Shown here piece by piece: positions 15,405 through 23,264 of a stretch of 33,058 nucleotides of DNA. Both the position numbers and the translations under genes were made by a program. Under the pieces are notes generated by a model. The model did no database searches, was not told the origin of the DNA, and was given only the letters and a program-made list of their open reading frames with translations. Origin of the DNA: an uncultured Opitutia bacterium (GTDB lineage: Bacteria; Verrucomicrobiota; Verrucomicrobiia; Opitutales; Opitutaceae); contig CAJAYO010000189.1 in the NCBI GenBank assembly GCA_903948415.1, forward strand, positions 1 through 33,058, given 5' to 3'. Numbering within the stretch: position 1 is the first letter of the stretch; every line of letters starts with the position of its first letter.

Positions 15405-15682
15405 GGGTCGGGAGACCTGGGGCTCATACCGACGGCTGTGGTGTTCTGGACTTGGTAGGGCTGCCGCTTGTCGGCAGGCCGCGGATCCGCAGACCGCGGC
15501 TCGGCGGCGAGCGCGGGCCGTGCCACGACGGCGAGTGGGTCAAGCGGATCGGAGGAGCCCGGCGAAGGTGCCTGACCGCCCCGCGGGTGGAACGGATCCG
15601 GAGACGGAACCGCAACGCGGGCGCAGCCATTGGCTTTCGATGGGAGCGACGGCCCGTGCGGGCCGCGAAGAACGCGGGCAGA
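15405..15682. other. Intergenic region without a recognisable gene
   Basis: This lies between the broken ORF and the second methyltransferase gene. Frames on both strands are low-complexity and Arg-rich. No terminator with a T-tract is visible after the methyltransferase stop at 15683. Confidence 0.3.
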
Positions 15683-16960
15683 TCAGGCGTCGAGCGGGAA
15701 ACCGAGGTGCTGGGCGAGGCGTTGGGTGCGGATGCCGTAGAAGGCGGCGAAGGCACGGATGCGCTGGGCGGTGGCGTCGTCGGGTGTGCCGGGCGGGCGC
15801 GTGCGGATCGCGGAGATCATGAGGTTCTTCGCGGTGTGTTCGGTGGAGACGAACTCGAAGACTTTCGTTTTGTAGCCGGCCCATTCGAGGAGTTGGGCGC
15901 GGAGGGCGTCGGTGACGAACTCGGACTGGCGTTCCTGGAAGATGCCGTGGCGCAGGGCGTCGGCGAGGACGGGGGGCGCGGAGAGTTGCGGGCGGAGTTC
16001 CTTTTGACAGCAGGGCGAGACGACGAGGAGGCGGGCGCCGGCGGCGAGACCGCGGGCGAGGGCGTCGTCGGTGGCGGTGTCGCAGGCGTGGAGGGCGATG
16101 AGGAGGTCGCAGGCGTCGAGGGGTGTTTCGGTGATGGAGCCGGCGCGGAAGGTGAGGCGCTGGGCGAGGCCGTGTTGCGCGGCGACGCGGTTGCAGAGGG
16201 TGACGAGTTCGGGGCGGGCGTCGACGCCGGTGACGTGGGCGCGGTCGGCGAGGAGGGCGGCGACGGCGAAGGTGAGGTAGCCTTTGCCGCTGCCCATGTC
16301 GACCACGCGGAGCGGCGGGCGCTGAGAGCCGGGAGCCGAGATCGGCGCGCCGGAATCTTGCGACGGGGAATTGGAGGAAAGCGCGGGCCCGTCGGGGAAG
16401 GCTTCGGTGACGAGGTGGGAGAGGAGTTCGGCGAATTTTTGGATCTGGCGGAATTTGTCGGCCATGCCGTCGCGGGGCTGTCCGCGATTAGTGGTGACGC
16501 CGAGGGAATCGAGCCACGGGGCATCGGCGGGGATGAGGTGGTGCTTGGGGGCGTTGTGGGCGGGCGGGGGCAGTGGGGTGGAGGTGCCGGAGGCGGAAAG
16601 CGGGTTGGCTTTCACGCGGAGGCGCGCGGTGCCGTCGGGTTGGGTTTCGAACTGGGCGGTGTGCGTGGCGGTGAACAGGTGGGCGTCGAGGAAGTCGCGG
16701 CCGAGCGCGGCCTCGACGAGGGCGAGGGCTTCGGCGGGCGAATGGTTTTTCGTGACGTCGCGCGTGGCGTGGCGCCAGACGAAGGTGAGGCTCGGGCCGG
16801 TCTTGAGGGCGACGGGGCGGACGAAGACGTTTTGGAGTGTGGGGTCGGTGCGCGCGAGGGCGGGCGCGGGTTTGCCGAGGGTGAGTTTGACCAGCGTGCC
16901 GTCGGTGAGGGCGGAGCGCAGGAGAGGGAGGAAGCGGTCGAGGGCGGTCGGTTGGGACAT
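15683..16960 (-). CDS. SAM-dependent methyltransferase of the Methyltransf_32 type
   Basis: A 425-residue cytosolic protein. Residues 1-130 are a family-specific N-terminal part; a linker rich in Ser/Pro lies near 193-215. The methyltransferase core has VVDMGSGKGYLTFAVA (219-234, SAM loop GSGKGYL at 223-229), the acidic GVDARPEL strand end, HACDTATD at 291-298 and SPCCQKEL at 315-322. The HACDTATD and SPCCQKEL pair is typical of the METTL25-like Methyltransf_32 group, whose bacterial substrates are not established; RNA is a reasonable guess. The leader before ATG 16960 is pyrimidine-rich (CACCTTTCC) with no Shine-Dalgarno. It lies 90 bp downstream of the lipase maturation factor-like gene on the same strand. 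Confidence 0.8.
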   Translation of the reverse strand: MSQPTALDRFLPLLRSALTDGTLVKLTLGKPAPALARTDPTLQNVFVRPVALKTGPSLTFVWRHATRDVTKNHSPAEALALVEAALGRDFLDAHLFTATHTAQFETQPDGTARLRVKANPLSASGTSTPLPPPAHNAPKHHLIPADAPWLDSLGVTTNRGQPRDGMADKFRQIQKFAELLSHLVTEAFPDGPALSSNSPSQDSGAPISAPGSQRPPLRVVDMGSGKGYLTFAVAALLADRAHVTGVDARPELVTLCNRVAAQHGLAQRLTFRAGSITETPLDACDLLIALHACDTATDDALARGLAAGARLLVVSPCCQKELRPQLSAPPVLADALRHGIFQERQSEFVTDALRAQLLEWAGYKTKVFEFVSTEHTAKNLMISAIRTRPPGTPDDATAQRIRAFAAFYGIRTQRLAQHLGFPLDA

Positions 16961-17050
16961 GGAAAGGTGGGCCGCGACAGGGCGGCAACGGGCAGCGTGG
17001 ACAAGCGGCCGGCGAAGGCGAGCTATGCGCGAAACACGGGCAATGGCGGA

Positions 17051-18616
17051 CTACTTCAGCGAGGACGGCGGGAGATAGAAATCGAGCGGGGTGCGGCGCC
17101 AGACCTGACCGGTGGCGGCGCGTTGGGCGGGGTCGGTGAAGTGGTATTCGTAGCGGACGACGCGGAGGTGGCGGGGCGGTGTGGCCGGGAAGGGATTGCG
17201 CGCGAGGAGGGCGAGGACCTCGGGTGTGCCGCGGAGGAGGTGTTCGCCGAGGGACAGGACCCAGCGGTTTTGCGCGGGTGAGCCGAGGGCGGCGAACCAG
17301 AGTTGCCAGTCGAGACGCGGTTGGTGCGGGGCGACCCAGGAGGGTGCGCGGGCGAGGTCGCCGGGCTTGTGCGGAAATTCGTAGGCCAACCAGGTGCGGG
17401 TGTCGTCGCTGCCCTCGAAAATGAGTTCGGTGCGCGGATTGGTCATGACGGCGAAGAGGCCGTAGCGGTTCAAGGACCGGTAGGGCGCGAGGGCGGTGGC
17501 GACGGGGTTGAAGCCGGGGATCGGGCCGAGTCCGCGGATGAGAGCGGGGAGGGTGTCGAGCGTGGTGTAGAGCAGGACGAAAATGGCGAAGACGCGGACG
17601 GACCAACGGTGCCAGCGCCGAGGAGTGCCCGGCGTAAGCGACGGCGCGGGCGCCGACCCAGTGTCACGTAATACGTGACACTGGGTTAAATATCCTGGGT
17701 AGACTCTGTCACGTAATACGTGACAAAGGTGTCGGACGCGGCGGGGGAGGAGGCGGGGGTGGGAGGCGAGGGCGGTGTCGTCGAGGCAGAGGAGGCAGAG
17801 GGCGGCGGTGAGGAAGTTGAAGTAGGTGTAGTTGCCGGTGAGGGCGATGAGGAGCATGAGCGTCAGCGTGAGGAGGGCGGCGCGGTGCCGGAGGGCGCGG
17901 GGGGCGAAGAAGAAGAAGGGCACGATGAGCTCGACGGTGAACAGGCCGGCGCAGGCGGCGCGGTGGAGCCAGGCGGGGAGCTGGTGCGCGTAGTAGGCGA
18001 GCGGGGTGGGCAGGGGCTGGGTTTCGTAGTGAAACGTGAGGGCGGTGAGGTCGCGCCACGCGAGATCGCCGCTGAGGAGTTTGACGGCGCCGGAGAGCAG
18101 CATCAGGCGGAAGAGCAGCCAGACCAGGAGCAAGCGGGCGAGACGGGGCGGTTCGTGCGATGGGGTGTGCCAGAGCGGGACGAGACGCCAGGGGGCGAGA
18201 AAAACGGCGAGGAGGGTGGTTTCGAGGAGGAGCGCGTCCCACTGGAAGTTGAAAAAAATCTGGCCGGCGCCGCAGAGGGAGAGGTAACAGGCCCAGAGTC
18301 CGAGGAGGGCGGGGGCGGGGGCGATGCCGGCGAAGAGGAGGAGCGAGAGAGCGACGCCGGCGGCGCAGAGGGCGGTGAGCGCGGCGGGGCCGGCGCCGAT
18401 GAACCAGCAGAGTGAAGGGAGTTGGTCGCGGGCTTCGGCGGGGCCGAGTTGGCGGAGCACGGCGTCGAAGAACGGCTGCGCCGGAAGCAGGCCGTGCGGT
18501 CCGATCAGGCCGGCGAGTTGGGTCCACGCGGACGCGAACGCGACGAGGTGGACGACGGCGAGGAGGCGGAGGAAGAGCGACGCCGAGAGGGCAAAACGGG
18601 ACGGGGCGGGGCTCAT
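17051..18616 (-). CDS. Lipase maturation factor (LMF)-like integral membrane protein
   Basis: A 521-residue multi-pass membrane protein with about eight hydrophobic helices, from LRLLAVVHLVAFASAW near the N-terminus to VFAIFVLLYTTLDTLPALI around 345. The stretches FNFQWDALLLETTLLAVFLAPW and SGDLAWRDLTALTFHYETQPLP are hallmarks of the lipase maturation factor family, which in animals helps fold lipases in the ER. The bacterial role is unproven; assistance to exported hydrolases is inference. The C-terminal ~150 residues are soluble-looking. Residues about 297-321 (CHVLRD...CHVLRD) are encoded by two palindromes inside the gene, which look like an in-frame insertion in a loop between membrane helices. 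No lipase gene is adjacent. Confidence 0.8.
   Translation of the reverse strand: MSPAPSRFALSASLFLRLLAVVHLVAFASAWTQLAGLIGPHGLLPAQPFFDAVLRQLGPAEARDQLPSLCWFIGAGPAALTALCAAGVALSLLLFAGIAPAPALLGLWACYLSLCGAGQIFFNFQWDALLLETTLLAVFLAPWRLVPLWHTPSHEPPRLARLLLVWLLFRLMLLSGAVKLLSGDLAWRDLTALTFHYETQPLPTPLAYYAHQLPAWLHRAACAGLFTVELIVPFFFFAPRALRHRAALLTLTLMLLIALTGNYTYFNFLTAALCLLCLDDTALASHPRLLPRRVRHLCHVLRDRVYPGYLTQCHVLRDTGSAPAPSLTPGTPRRWHRWSVRVFAIFVLLYTTLDTLPALIRGLGPIPGFNPVATALAPYRSLNRYGLFAVMTNPRTELIFEGSDDTRTWLAYEFPHKPGDLARAPSWVAPHQPRLDWQLWFAALGSPAQNRWVLSLGEHLLRGTPEVLALLARNPFPATPPRHLRVVRYEYHFTDPAQRAATGQVWRRTPLDFYLPPSSLK
17656..17686. repeat. Perfect 31-bp palindrome inside the LMF-like gene
   Basis: ACCCAGTGTCACGTA (17656-17670) and its exact inverse TACGTGACACTGGGT (17672-17686) flank a single central A. 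On the coding strand the core reads TGTCACGTATTACGTGAC and encodes CHVLRD in frame. It is the longest perfect palindrome I noticed in the window and is AT-richer than its surroundings. Confidence 0.9.
17707..17725. repeat. Second copy of the palindrome core inside the LMF-like gene
   Basis: TGTCACGTA (17707-17715) and TACGTGACA (17717-17725) flank a central A. The 19-bp core is identical to that of the palindrome at 17656-17686; the two centres are 45 bp (15 codons) apart, so both encode CHVLRD in the same frame. The spacer repeats CTGGGT. Confidence 0.9.
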
Positions 18617-18695
18617 CGGATTCGGGCCGCGAACAAGTCAGACGCCACGAGGCGAAACCGGAGTCGGAGAGACCGCGGCCCGGCTCACGGAGCGA

Positions 18696-19703
18696 TCACG
18701 GGAGGAACTCGGTCGTGAAGGCGGTGGCGGGGGTGAGTTTGCCCTTGGGGAGGAGACCGAGGTCCTCGAGTTGGGCGATTTGGGTCGCGTACCGGGAAGC
18801 GTCGAGGCGGCCGATATTTTTCGGACCCCCGGTCGCGTCGCGACCGGTGACGAGTTTTTCGTCGATGATCGCCTGGCGCGAGAAGGCGAGGAACGCGTCG
18901 GTGTTGGGGGCGTGGGCTTTTTTCAGGGCGGTGTGTGCCGGGGTCGGATCGCCCGTGAGGTAGTCGTGCCAGCCGCGCAGGTAGGCGCGCGTGAAAGCGC
19001 GGAGTTCGGCGGGGTGGTCGCGGGCGAATTTTTTATTGGTGATCAGCACGGCGTAGGCGCGGAAGCCGGCGTCCCAGGTGGAGAGGAAGCGCGGGGGTTT
19101 GCCGCCGGCCTCGGTGATGTGGTGGGGTTCGGCGATGAAGTAGCCCTGCTGGAGCGCCTGCTTGTTGCCGAGGAAGGCGGTCACGGAGAAATTCTGCGGG
19201 ACCACGTTGAGCTTCAGACGGTATTTTTCCTGGAGAAACGTGAGAAAGGGCCAGCCGGGACGGGCGATGATCGTCCGGCCGTTGAGGTCGGCGAAGGTGC
19301 GGACGGGGCTGTCGGCGTGGACGAGCAAGCCGGAGGGATCGTCTTGGAAGACGGCGGCGAATTGCACGAACGGGAGGCCCTCGGCCTGTTGAAGCAGCGT
19401 GGTGGTGGAGTCGGCCTGGGCGATGTCGACCTTGCCGGTGGCGACGCTGGGCATGACCTGCGCGCCGGGGCCGCCGGGGAGGAGCGTGACGTCGAGGCCC
19501 TCTTCGCGAAAGAAGCCGCGGGCGAGGGCCTGGTAGAGTCCGCCGTGTTCGGGCTCGGGGACCCAGTCGAGTTGGACGGAGATTTTGGTGAGGGGCGCGG
19601 TGGCGGCGGTGACGGAGAGGTGGAGCGCGAAGAGCGGAACGGCGAGCGCGGGAAGCAGCCGGGGGAGGACGGAGGCGAGCGGACGGCGGGTGAGGCGGAT
19701 CAT
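18696..19703 (-). CDS. ABC transporter substrate-binding protein, NMT1/THI5-like
   Basis: The 335-residue exported protein has a signal peptide (about 1-34, ending at VTAATA) and the NMT1/THI5 opening ISVQLDWVPEPEHGGLYQAL, then ARGFFREEGLDVTLLPGG and SVATGKVDIAQADSTT. It is the periplasmic receptor of the importer encoded upstream and would capture a small ring compound such as a pyrimidine thiamine precursor, riboflavin or a sulfonate; the sequence does not show which. The permease stop and this gene's ATG are 7 bp apart, so it is the last gene of a three-gene operon. No thiamine or flavin biosynthesis gene is in the window, so the thi name is withheld. Confidence 0.85.
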   Translation of the reverse strand: MIRLTRRPLASVLPRLLPALAVPLFALHLSVTAATAPLTKISVQLDWVPEPEHGGLYQALARGFFREEGLDVTLLPGGPGAQVMPSVATGKVDIAQADSTTTLLQQAEGLPFVQFAAVFQDDPSGLLVHADSPVRTFADLNGRTIIARPGWPFLTFLQEKYRLKLNVVPQNFSVTAFLGNKQALQQGYFIAEPHHITEAGGKPPRFLSTWDAGFRAYAVLITNKKFARDHPAELRAFTRAYLRGWHDYLTGDPTPAHTALKKAHAPNTDAFLAFSRQAIIDEKLVTGRDATGGPKNIGRLDASRYATQIAQLEDLGLLPKGKLTPATAFTTEFLP

Positions 19704-19710
19704 GGGAAAA

Positions 19711-20502
19711 CTATTGGTCGGTCGTTTCGTAGGAATCGTGCCATTTGTGGAGGGCGAGCCAGCTGAGGGAGAGGACGCCGGCGGTGAAGATGAAGCCGAG
19801 GACGCAGGTGGTGGCGGCGGTGGCGAAGAGCGCGGCGTATTTGGCCTGGCTGGAATAGATGATGGCCTGGAAGCCGAGGCCGCCGCCGTCGCCGGCGGAG
19901 CTGCCGGCGGTGTAGTCGCCGACGAGGGCGCCGATGGGGGCGAGCGTGGCCGAGATGCGAAGCCCGGTGAAGAAATAGGGGAGCGCGGCCGGAACGCGGA
20001 GATGGAGGAGTTGTTGAAGGCGGCTCGTGCGCCACATGGCGAAGAGTTCGACGAGGTTGCGGTCGGTGGAGACGAGGCCCTGGGTGGTGTTTACGACGAG
20101 CGGGAAAAAGCAGATGAGAAACGTGATGATCGTGACGCTCTTGAGGCCGGCGCCGACCCAGATGACGAGGATGGGGGCGAAGACGATCACGGGGGTCATC
20201 TGCAGGATCATCAGGTAGGGGTAGAGGCCGATGCGCACGAGGGGCGAGAGGGAGAGGGCAAGGGCGAAGACGAAGCTGACGACGACGGCGAGGGCGAAGC
20301 CGAGGAGGGCGCCCTCGGTGGTGTTGAGCGCGGCGCGCGCGAGGGCATCAGCGTTGGTGCGGAAGGCCTCGAGGATCGCGACGGGAGTGGGGAGGAGGAA
20401 GCGGAGGTCCTCCGCGAGCAGCGCGTGGACACCATACCACAGGGCGAGGACGAGAGCGCCGGTGGCCGCGGGCAGGAAAATGGATTGGAGGCGACGGGAC
20501 AT
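19711..20502 (-). CDS. ABC transporter permease, NMT1-associated type
   Basis: A 263-residue inner-membrane permease with about six hydrophobic segments. The first spans residues 8-28 (PAATGALVLALWYGVHALL). The cytoplasmic EAA-type loop is present in altered form, MWRTSRLQQLLHLRVPAALPYF around 155-176, where the canonical version would read EAA...G. LKSVTIITFLICFFPLVVNT and the terminal GDYTAGSSAGDGGGLGF are typical of the SsuC/ThiX-like BPD_transp_1 family. It sits between the ATPase (6 bp upstream) and the binding protein (7 bp downstream), so the operon order is ATPase, permease, receptor. Confidence 0.88.
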   Translation of the reverse strand: MSRRLQSIFLPAATGALVLALWYGVHALLAEDLRFLLPTPVAILEAFRTNADALARAALNTTEGALLGFALAVVVSFVFALALSLSPLVRIGLYPYLMILQMTPVIVFAPILVIWVGAGLKSVTIITFLICFFPLVVNTTQGLVSTDRNLVELFAMWRTSRLQQLLHLRVPAALPYFFTGLRISATLAPIGALVGDYTAGSSAGDGGGLGFQAIIYSSQAKYAALFATAATTCVLGFIFTAGVLSLSWLALHKWHDSYETTDQ

Positions 20503-20508
20503 GCGCGG

Positions 20509-21282
20509 TCAGACGGTGATGGTCTCGACGGAGCGGAGAATCCGGGAGACGTCGGTGACGAGGTCGTGGTAGGGGCGGGAGAGGCGGGTTTCCTCGGTGC
20601 GCGGGTAAGGGAAGGGGACGGGGATTTCGGTGTGAACGTGTCCGGGGTTGGCCGACATCACGCAAATGCGGTTGGACAGAAACACGGCTTCGGCGACGGA
20701 GTGGGTGACGAAAAAAGCGGTCCAGGCGTGGCGTTCGCGGATGGCGAGGAGTTCCTCGTTGAGGTGCTCGCGGGTCATCTCGTCGAGGGCGCCGAAGGGT
20801 TCGTCGAGGAGGAGGATTTTGGGGGAGAGGGCGAGGGCGCGGGCGATGGACACGCGCATTTTCTGGCCGCCGGAAAGTTGGCGCGGATACGCGTCGGCTT
20901 TTTCGGGGAGGCGGACGAGATCGAGGACGCGGCGGCGGGTGGCGGTGCGTTCGGCGGGCGCAATGCCGCGCAGGGAGAGCGGGAGTTCGATATTGGCGGC
21001 CACCGTCAGCCACGGGAGGAGGGTCGGCTCCTGAAAGACGAACGCGAGGTCGGCGGCGGCGGCATCCGGCGAGCGGCCGTCGACGGTGAGGGCGCCGGAG
21101 GTGAGCGGGGTGAGTCCGGCGATGAGGCGGAGCAACGTGGATTTGCCGCAGCCGCTGGGGCCGATGAGGGAAACGAAATCACCGGGCTGTGCGGCGAAGC
21201 TGACGCGGTCGAGCACGAGCGGACCGTCGCCGAAGCGTTTGAGGACCTCCTGGAGTTCGACGATGGGCGGCGGCACGGGCAT
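20509..21282 (-). CDS. ABC transporter ATP-binding protein, SsuB/ThiZ-like
   Basis: The 257-residue ATPase powers the importer. It has Walker A GPSGCGKST at 41-49, Q-loop Gln84 in FVFQEPTLLPW, signature LSGGQ at 136-140, Walker B ILLLDEPF at 156-163 and H-loop His194, all intact. EPTLLPW and the LDEMTREHLNEEL tail are usual for the nitrate/sulfonate/thiamine-precursor subfamily. The frame extends 60 codons further upstream, but that part is low-complexity, so ATG 21282 (MPVPPPIVELQEV) is preferred. It is the first gene of the operon. A 585-bp region with no recognised riboswitch precedes it. Confidence 0.9.
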   Translation of the reverse strand: MPVPPPIVELQEVLKRFGDGPLVLDRVSFAAQPGDFVSLIGPSGCGKSTLLRLIAGLTPLTSGALTVDGRSPDAAAADLAFVFQEPTLLPWLTVAANIELPLSLRGIAPAERTATRRRVLDLVRLPEKADAYPRQLSGGQKMRVSIARALALSPKILLLDEPFGALDEMTREHLNEELLAIRERHAWTAFFVTHSVAEAVFLSNRICVMSANPGHVHTEIPVPFPYPRTEETRLSRPYHDLVTDVSRILRSVETITV

Positions 21283-21867
21283 GGATGGGGCGCCAACGTG
21301 GAGTGACGTGCGGCGCGGAGCAAGTGCCGGAGGCAAGATGACGGACGGGCGGCGGAGGGAGCGGATACGCGCGGCGCGCAGGCGCGCCGGGTGACGCGCG
21401 AGTGCAGACCAGCATTCCCAACGAAACAGACTCAAACCCACGGGCGGGGACGACCGTGCCACGCCAATCCGGAGGTCCAGAAATCGACGGACGTTGGTCG
21501 CCCTTGGGCGGGGGCGTCGGCGGGCGGGCGGTTTGCAGGCACGGCGGCGGTGCGCCGGGGGTGGGCGAACCGCGGCGCGGGCGAGACGCTGATATCCACA
21601 TCCTTTGGTTTTTAGACGGTAGGCCCGGCCGGTGGCCGGGTTGCCCGCCCGCCGGGCGCGCCGACAAAGGCAAAGTCTGCAGCATACGGGACGTTGGTCT
21701 CAGCCGGACAGTGCACACGGCACTTGGGCAAACCTCGTGCACGGCGGGCACGGAGCCCAGCCCACAGCGCGCCCAGAACGGACAGGGGGGTTGGCTTCGT
21801 GACCGCGGTTCGGAACTCGATGCGCTGAGTGAAAAAAAATTACGCCGGAAAGCGTGCGTGATGTGGG
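21283..21867. other. 585-bp intergenic region upstream of the ABC operon
   Basis: No convincing gene is visible on either strand; several overlapping frames of 74-190 codons lack any domain. It contains a strong 7-bp hairpin, CCCGGCC GGT GGCCGGG, around 21625-21641, followed by a GC-rich dyad (CCCGCCCGCCGGGCG). It should hold the operon promoter (minus strand) and the 3' end of the 21868 gene. A GGCTGAGA on the minus strand (21705-21698) recalls the TPP riboswitch, but the rest of that riboswitch is absent. Confidence 0.35.
21832..21855 (-). terminator. Weak intrinsic terminator after the TPR/propeller gene
   Basis: On the minus strand ACGC (21855-21852) pairs with GCGT (21845-21842) across a 6-nt loop, followed by AA and a run of eight T residues (21839-21832). 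The stem is short, but the T-tract is the longest near any gene end in the window and lies only 13 bp past the stop at 21868. Confidence 0.4.
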
Positions 21868-23154
21868 CTACGGGAGGGCGGCCTGAAAAATGCGGACGGT
21901 GTGGGCGGGGGGACGGGGGGATTTGGCGGGATCGAACTGGTCCCAGCCGGCGTTGGCGATGAAGGTGGGGCGGCCGTTGACGAGCGTGACGAGAGCGAGG
22001 TCGTCCAAGTGCGGAAGGGCGGCGGCGAGCACGGTGACGCCGGTTACCGTGGCGAGGTCGGGGGTGAGGGCGATGCGGACGAGGCGTTGGGGCGAGACGC
22101 CGTTTTGCACGGCGAAGAGGCCGTCGGGGGCCGGAGCGAGGCCGTCAAGGCCGAGCAGCGTGGCGTGGGGTGGCGGGGCGAGGGCGCGCACGACCGGGGC
22201 GGAGTCGGAGAGGTCGATGGCGAAGAGGCCGTTGGCGTAGTCGGCGACGAGGAGCGTGCGGTGGGTGAGGACGAGGCCTTGGAGGGAAACGAATCCGGGA
22301 TACTCGACGAGTTTGTCCATTTCCTCCGCACCGGGAAGGTAGCGCCAGATGATGGGTGCACTGCTGTCGGTGGCGTAAATGGTGCCGTCGGGGGCGACGA
22401 GGAGATCGCCGAGCACATGATCGCGGCCGTCGGCGGGGACGTCGACGACGCGGCGGAGTTCGCCGGTGACGAGGCTGAAGGCGGCGAGGGCGGCGTGGCC
22501 TTTCTGGTCCTTGGTGAAACCGCTCATCTCGGGGACGGCGGCGGTGGCGGCCCAGAGCGTCTGACGGCTTTCGTCGAGGGCGAGGCCGAAAACGCCGAGG
22601 AGTTCTTCGTCCTCGGCGCTGTAGCGGGTGACGCGGCCGTCGCGGTCGCGGCGCCAGATGCAGCGTTGGTGAACATCGCCGAGAAAGATGTCGCCGGTGC
22701 GGTCGCGAAAAGCGAGGCCCTCGATAATGCCGGCGCGGCCGGGGAGTTCGACGAGCAGGTCGGCCTGGCCCTGCGGCTCGCGATTGGCGGCGAGCGCGGT
22801 GCGGACGGCGTTGAAGGCCGGGGTGCCCTGGAGGGAGGCGAAGTCGGGATCGCGTTCCACGGCCGTCGCGACGCCGAGGGCGGCGAGACGGCGCAAGGTG
22901 GCGAGGGCCTCGTCGGGGCGGTCGGTGAGGGCCTGCGTGGCAGCGAGGTTGTGCAGGTAACGCGGGGAATCGGGGCGCAGGGCGAGGGCGGCGGCGAAGG
23001 CGTCGCGGGCGGCGGCGAAGTCTTTCTTTTGATAGGCGGCTTCGGCGGTGCGGCGGAGGGCGGGGTGCGCGGCGGAGTCGGCGGCGGGTTGGGCGAAGGA
23101 GGAGAGGGGGAGGAGGAGCGACGCGGACAGGAGGCGGAAACAGGCGGGGCGCAT
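21868..23154 (-). CDS. Secreted TPR plus SMP-30/NHL-like beta-propeller protein
   Basis: The 428-residue protein has a signal peptide (about 1-21, ending SSFA before QPAAD). Residues about 33-110 form two TPR-like units (AAYQKKDFAAARDAFAAAL, then LHNLAATQALTDRPDEAL). The rest (about 135-428) is a beta-propeller of the SMP-30/gluconolactonase-like type, with repeated strand motifs such as GLAFRDRTGDIFLGD, GLALDESRQTLWAA, DLLVAPDGTIYATD and GLAPAPDGLFAV. Such propellers bind or hydrolyse small molecules outside the cytosol; no catalytic assignment is possible here. ATG 23154 is chosen because the upstream frame is Arg-rich and unlike a protein. The leader ends TCTCCTCCC, a pyrimidine tract with no Shine-Dalgarno. 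It is transcribed separately from the efflux operon, whose terminator precedes it. Confidence 0.75.
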   Translation of the reverse strand: MRPACFRLLSASLLLPLSSFAQPAADSAAHPALRRTAEAAYQKKDFAAARDAFAAALALRPDSPRYLHNLAATQALTDRPDEALATLRRLAALGVATAVERDPDFASLQGTPAFNAVRTALAANREPQGQADLLVELPGRAGIIEGLAFRDRTGDIFLGDVHQRCIWRRDRDGRVTRYSAEDEELLGVFGLALDESRQTLWAATAAVPEMSGFTKDQKGHAALAAFSLVTGELRRVVDVPADGRDHVLGDLLVAPDGTIYATDSSAPIIWRYLPGAEEMDKLVEYPGFVSLQGLVLTHRTLLVADYANGLFAIDLSDSAPVVRALAPPPHATLLGLDGLAPAPDGLFAVQNGVSPQRLVRIALTPDLATVTGVTVLAAALPHLDDLALVTLVNGRPTFIANAGWDQFDPAKSPRPPAHTVRIFQAALP

Positions 23155-23206
23155 GGGAGGAGAAGGTGGCGCGTTTCCGGTGGGGCGCAGCAAGATTGTG
23201 GGGCGC

Positions 23207-23236
23207 AAAAAAGGGGCGCAGTGGAAACTGCGCCCC
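23207..23236 (-). terminator. Strong intrinsic terminator of the MacAB-like operon
   Basis: On the minus strand GGGGCGCAGT (23236-23227) pairs perfectly with ACTGCGCCCC (23222-23213) over a TTCC loop and is followed by six T residues (23212-23207). It lies 29 bp past the permease stop at 23265. A further GGGGCGCA copy follows on the plus strand on each side. Confidence 0.9.
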
Positions 23237-23264
23237 GGGGGAAAGGGAGGGGACCGGGCGAGGC

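Noticed and set aside
21698-21705. GGCTGAGA on the minus strand, a hallmark of the TPP riboswitch, upstream of an NMT1/THI5-type operon
   Set aside because: The second conserved half (CCTGATCTGGATAATGCC-like) is missing and the flanks do not form the expected stems, so it is most likely chance.
21402-21962. 186-codon plus-strand frame in the region before the ABC operon
   Set aside because: Composition is not protein-like, no domain is visible, and it overlaps the 3' end of the well-supported minus-strand propeller gene.
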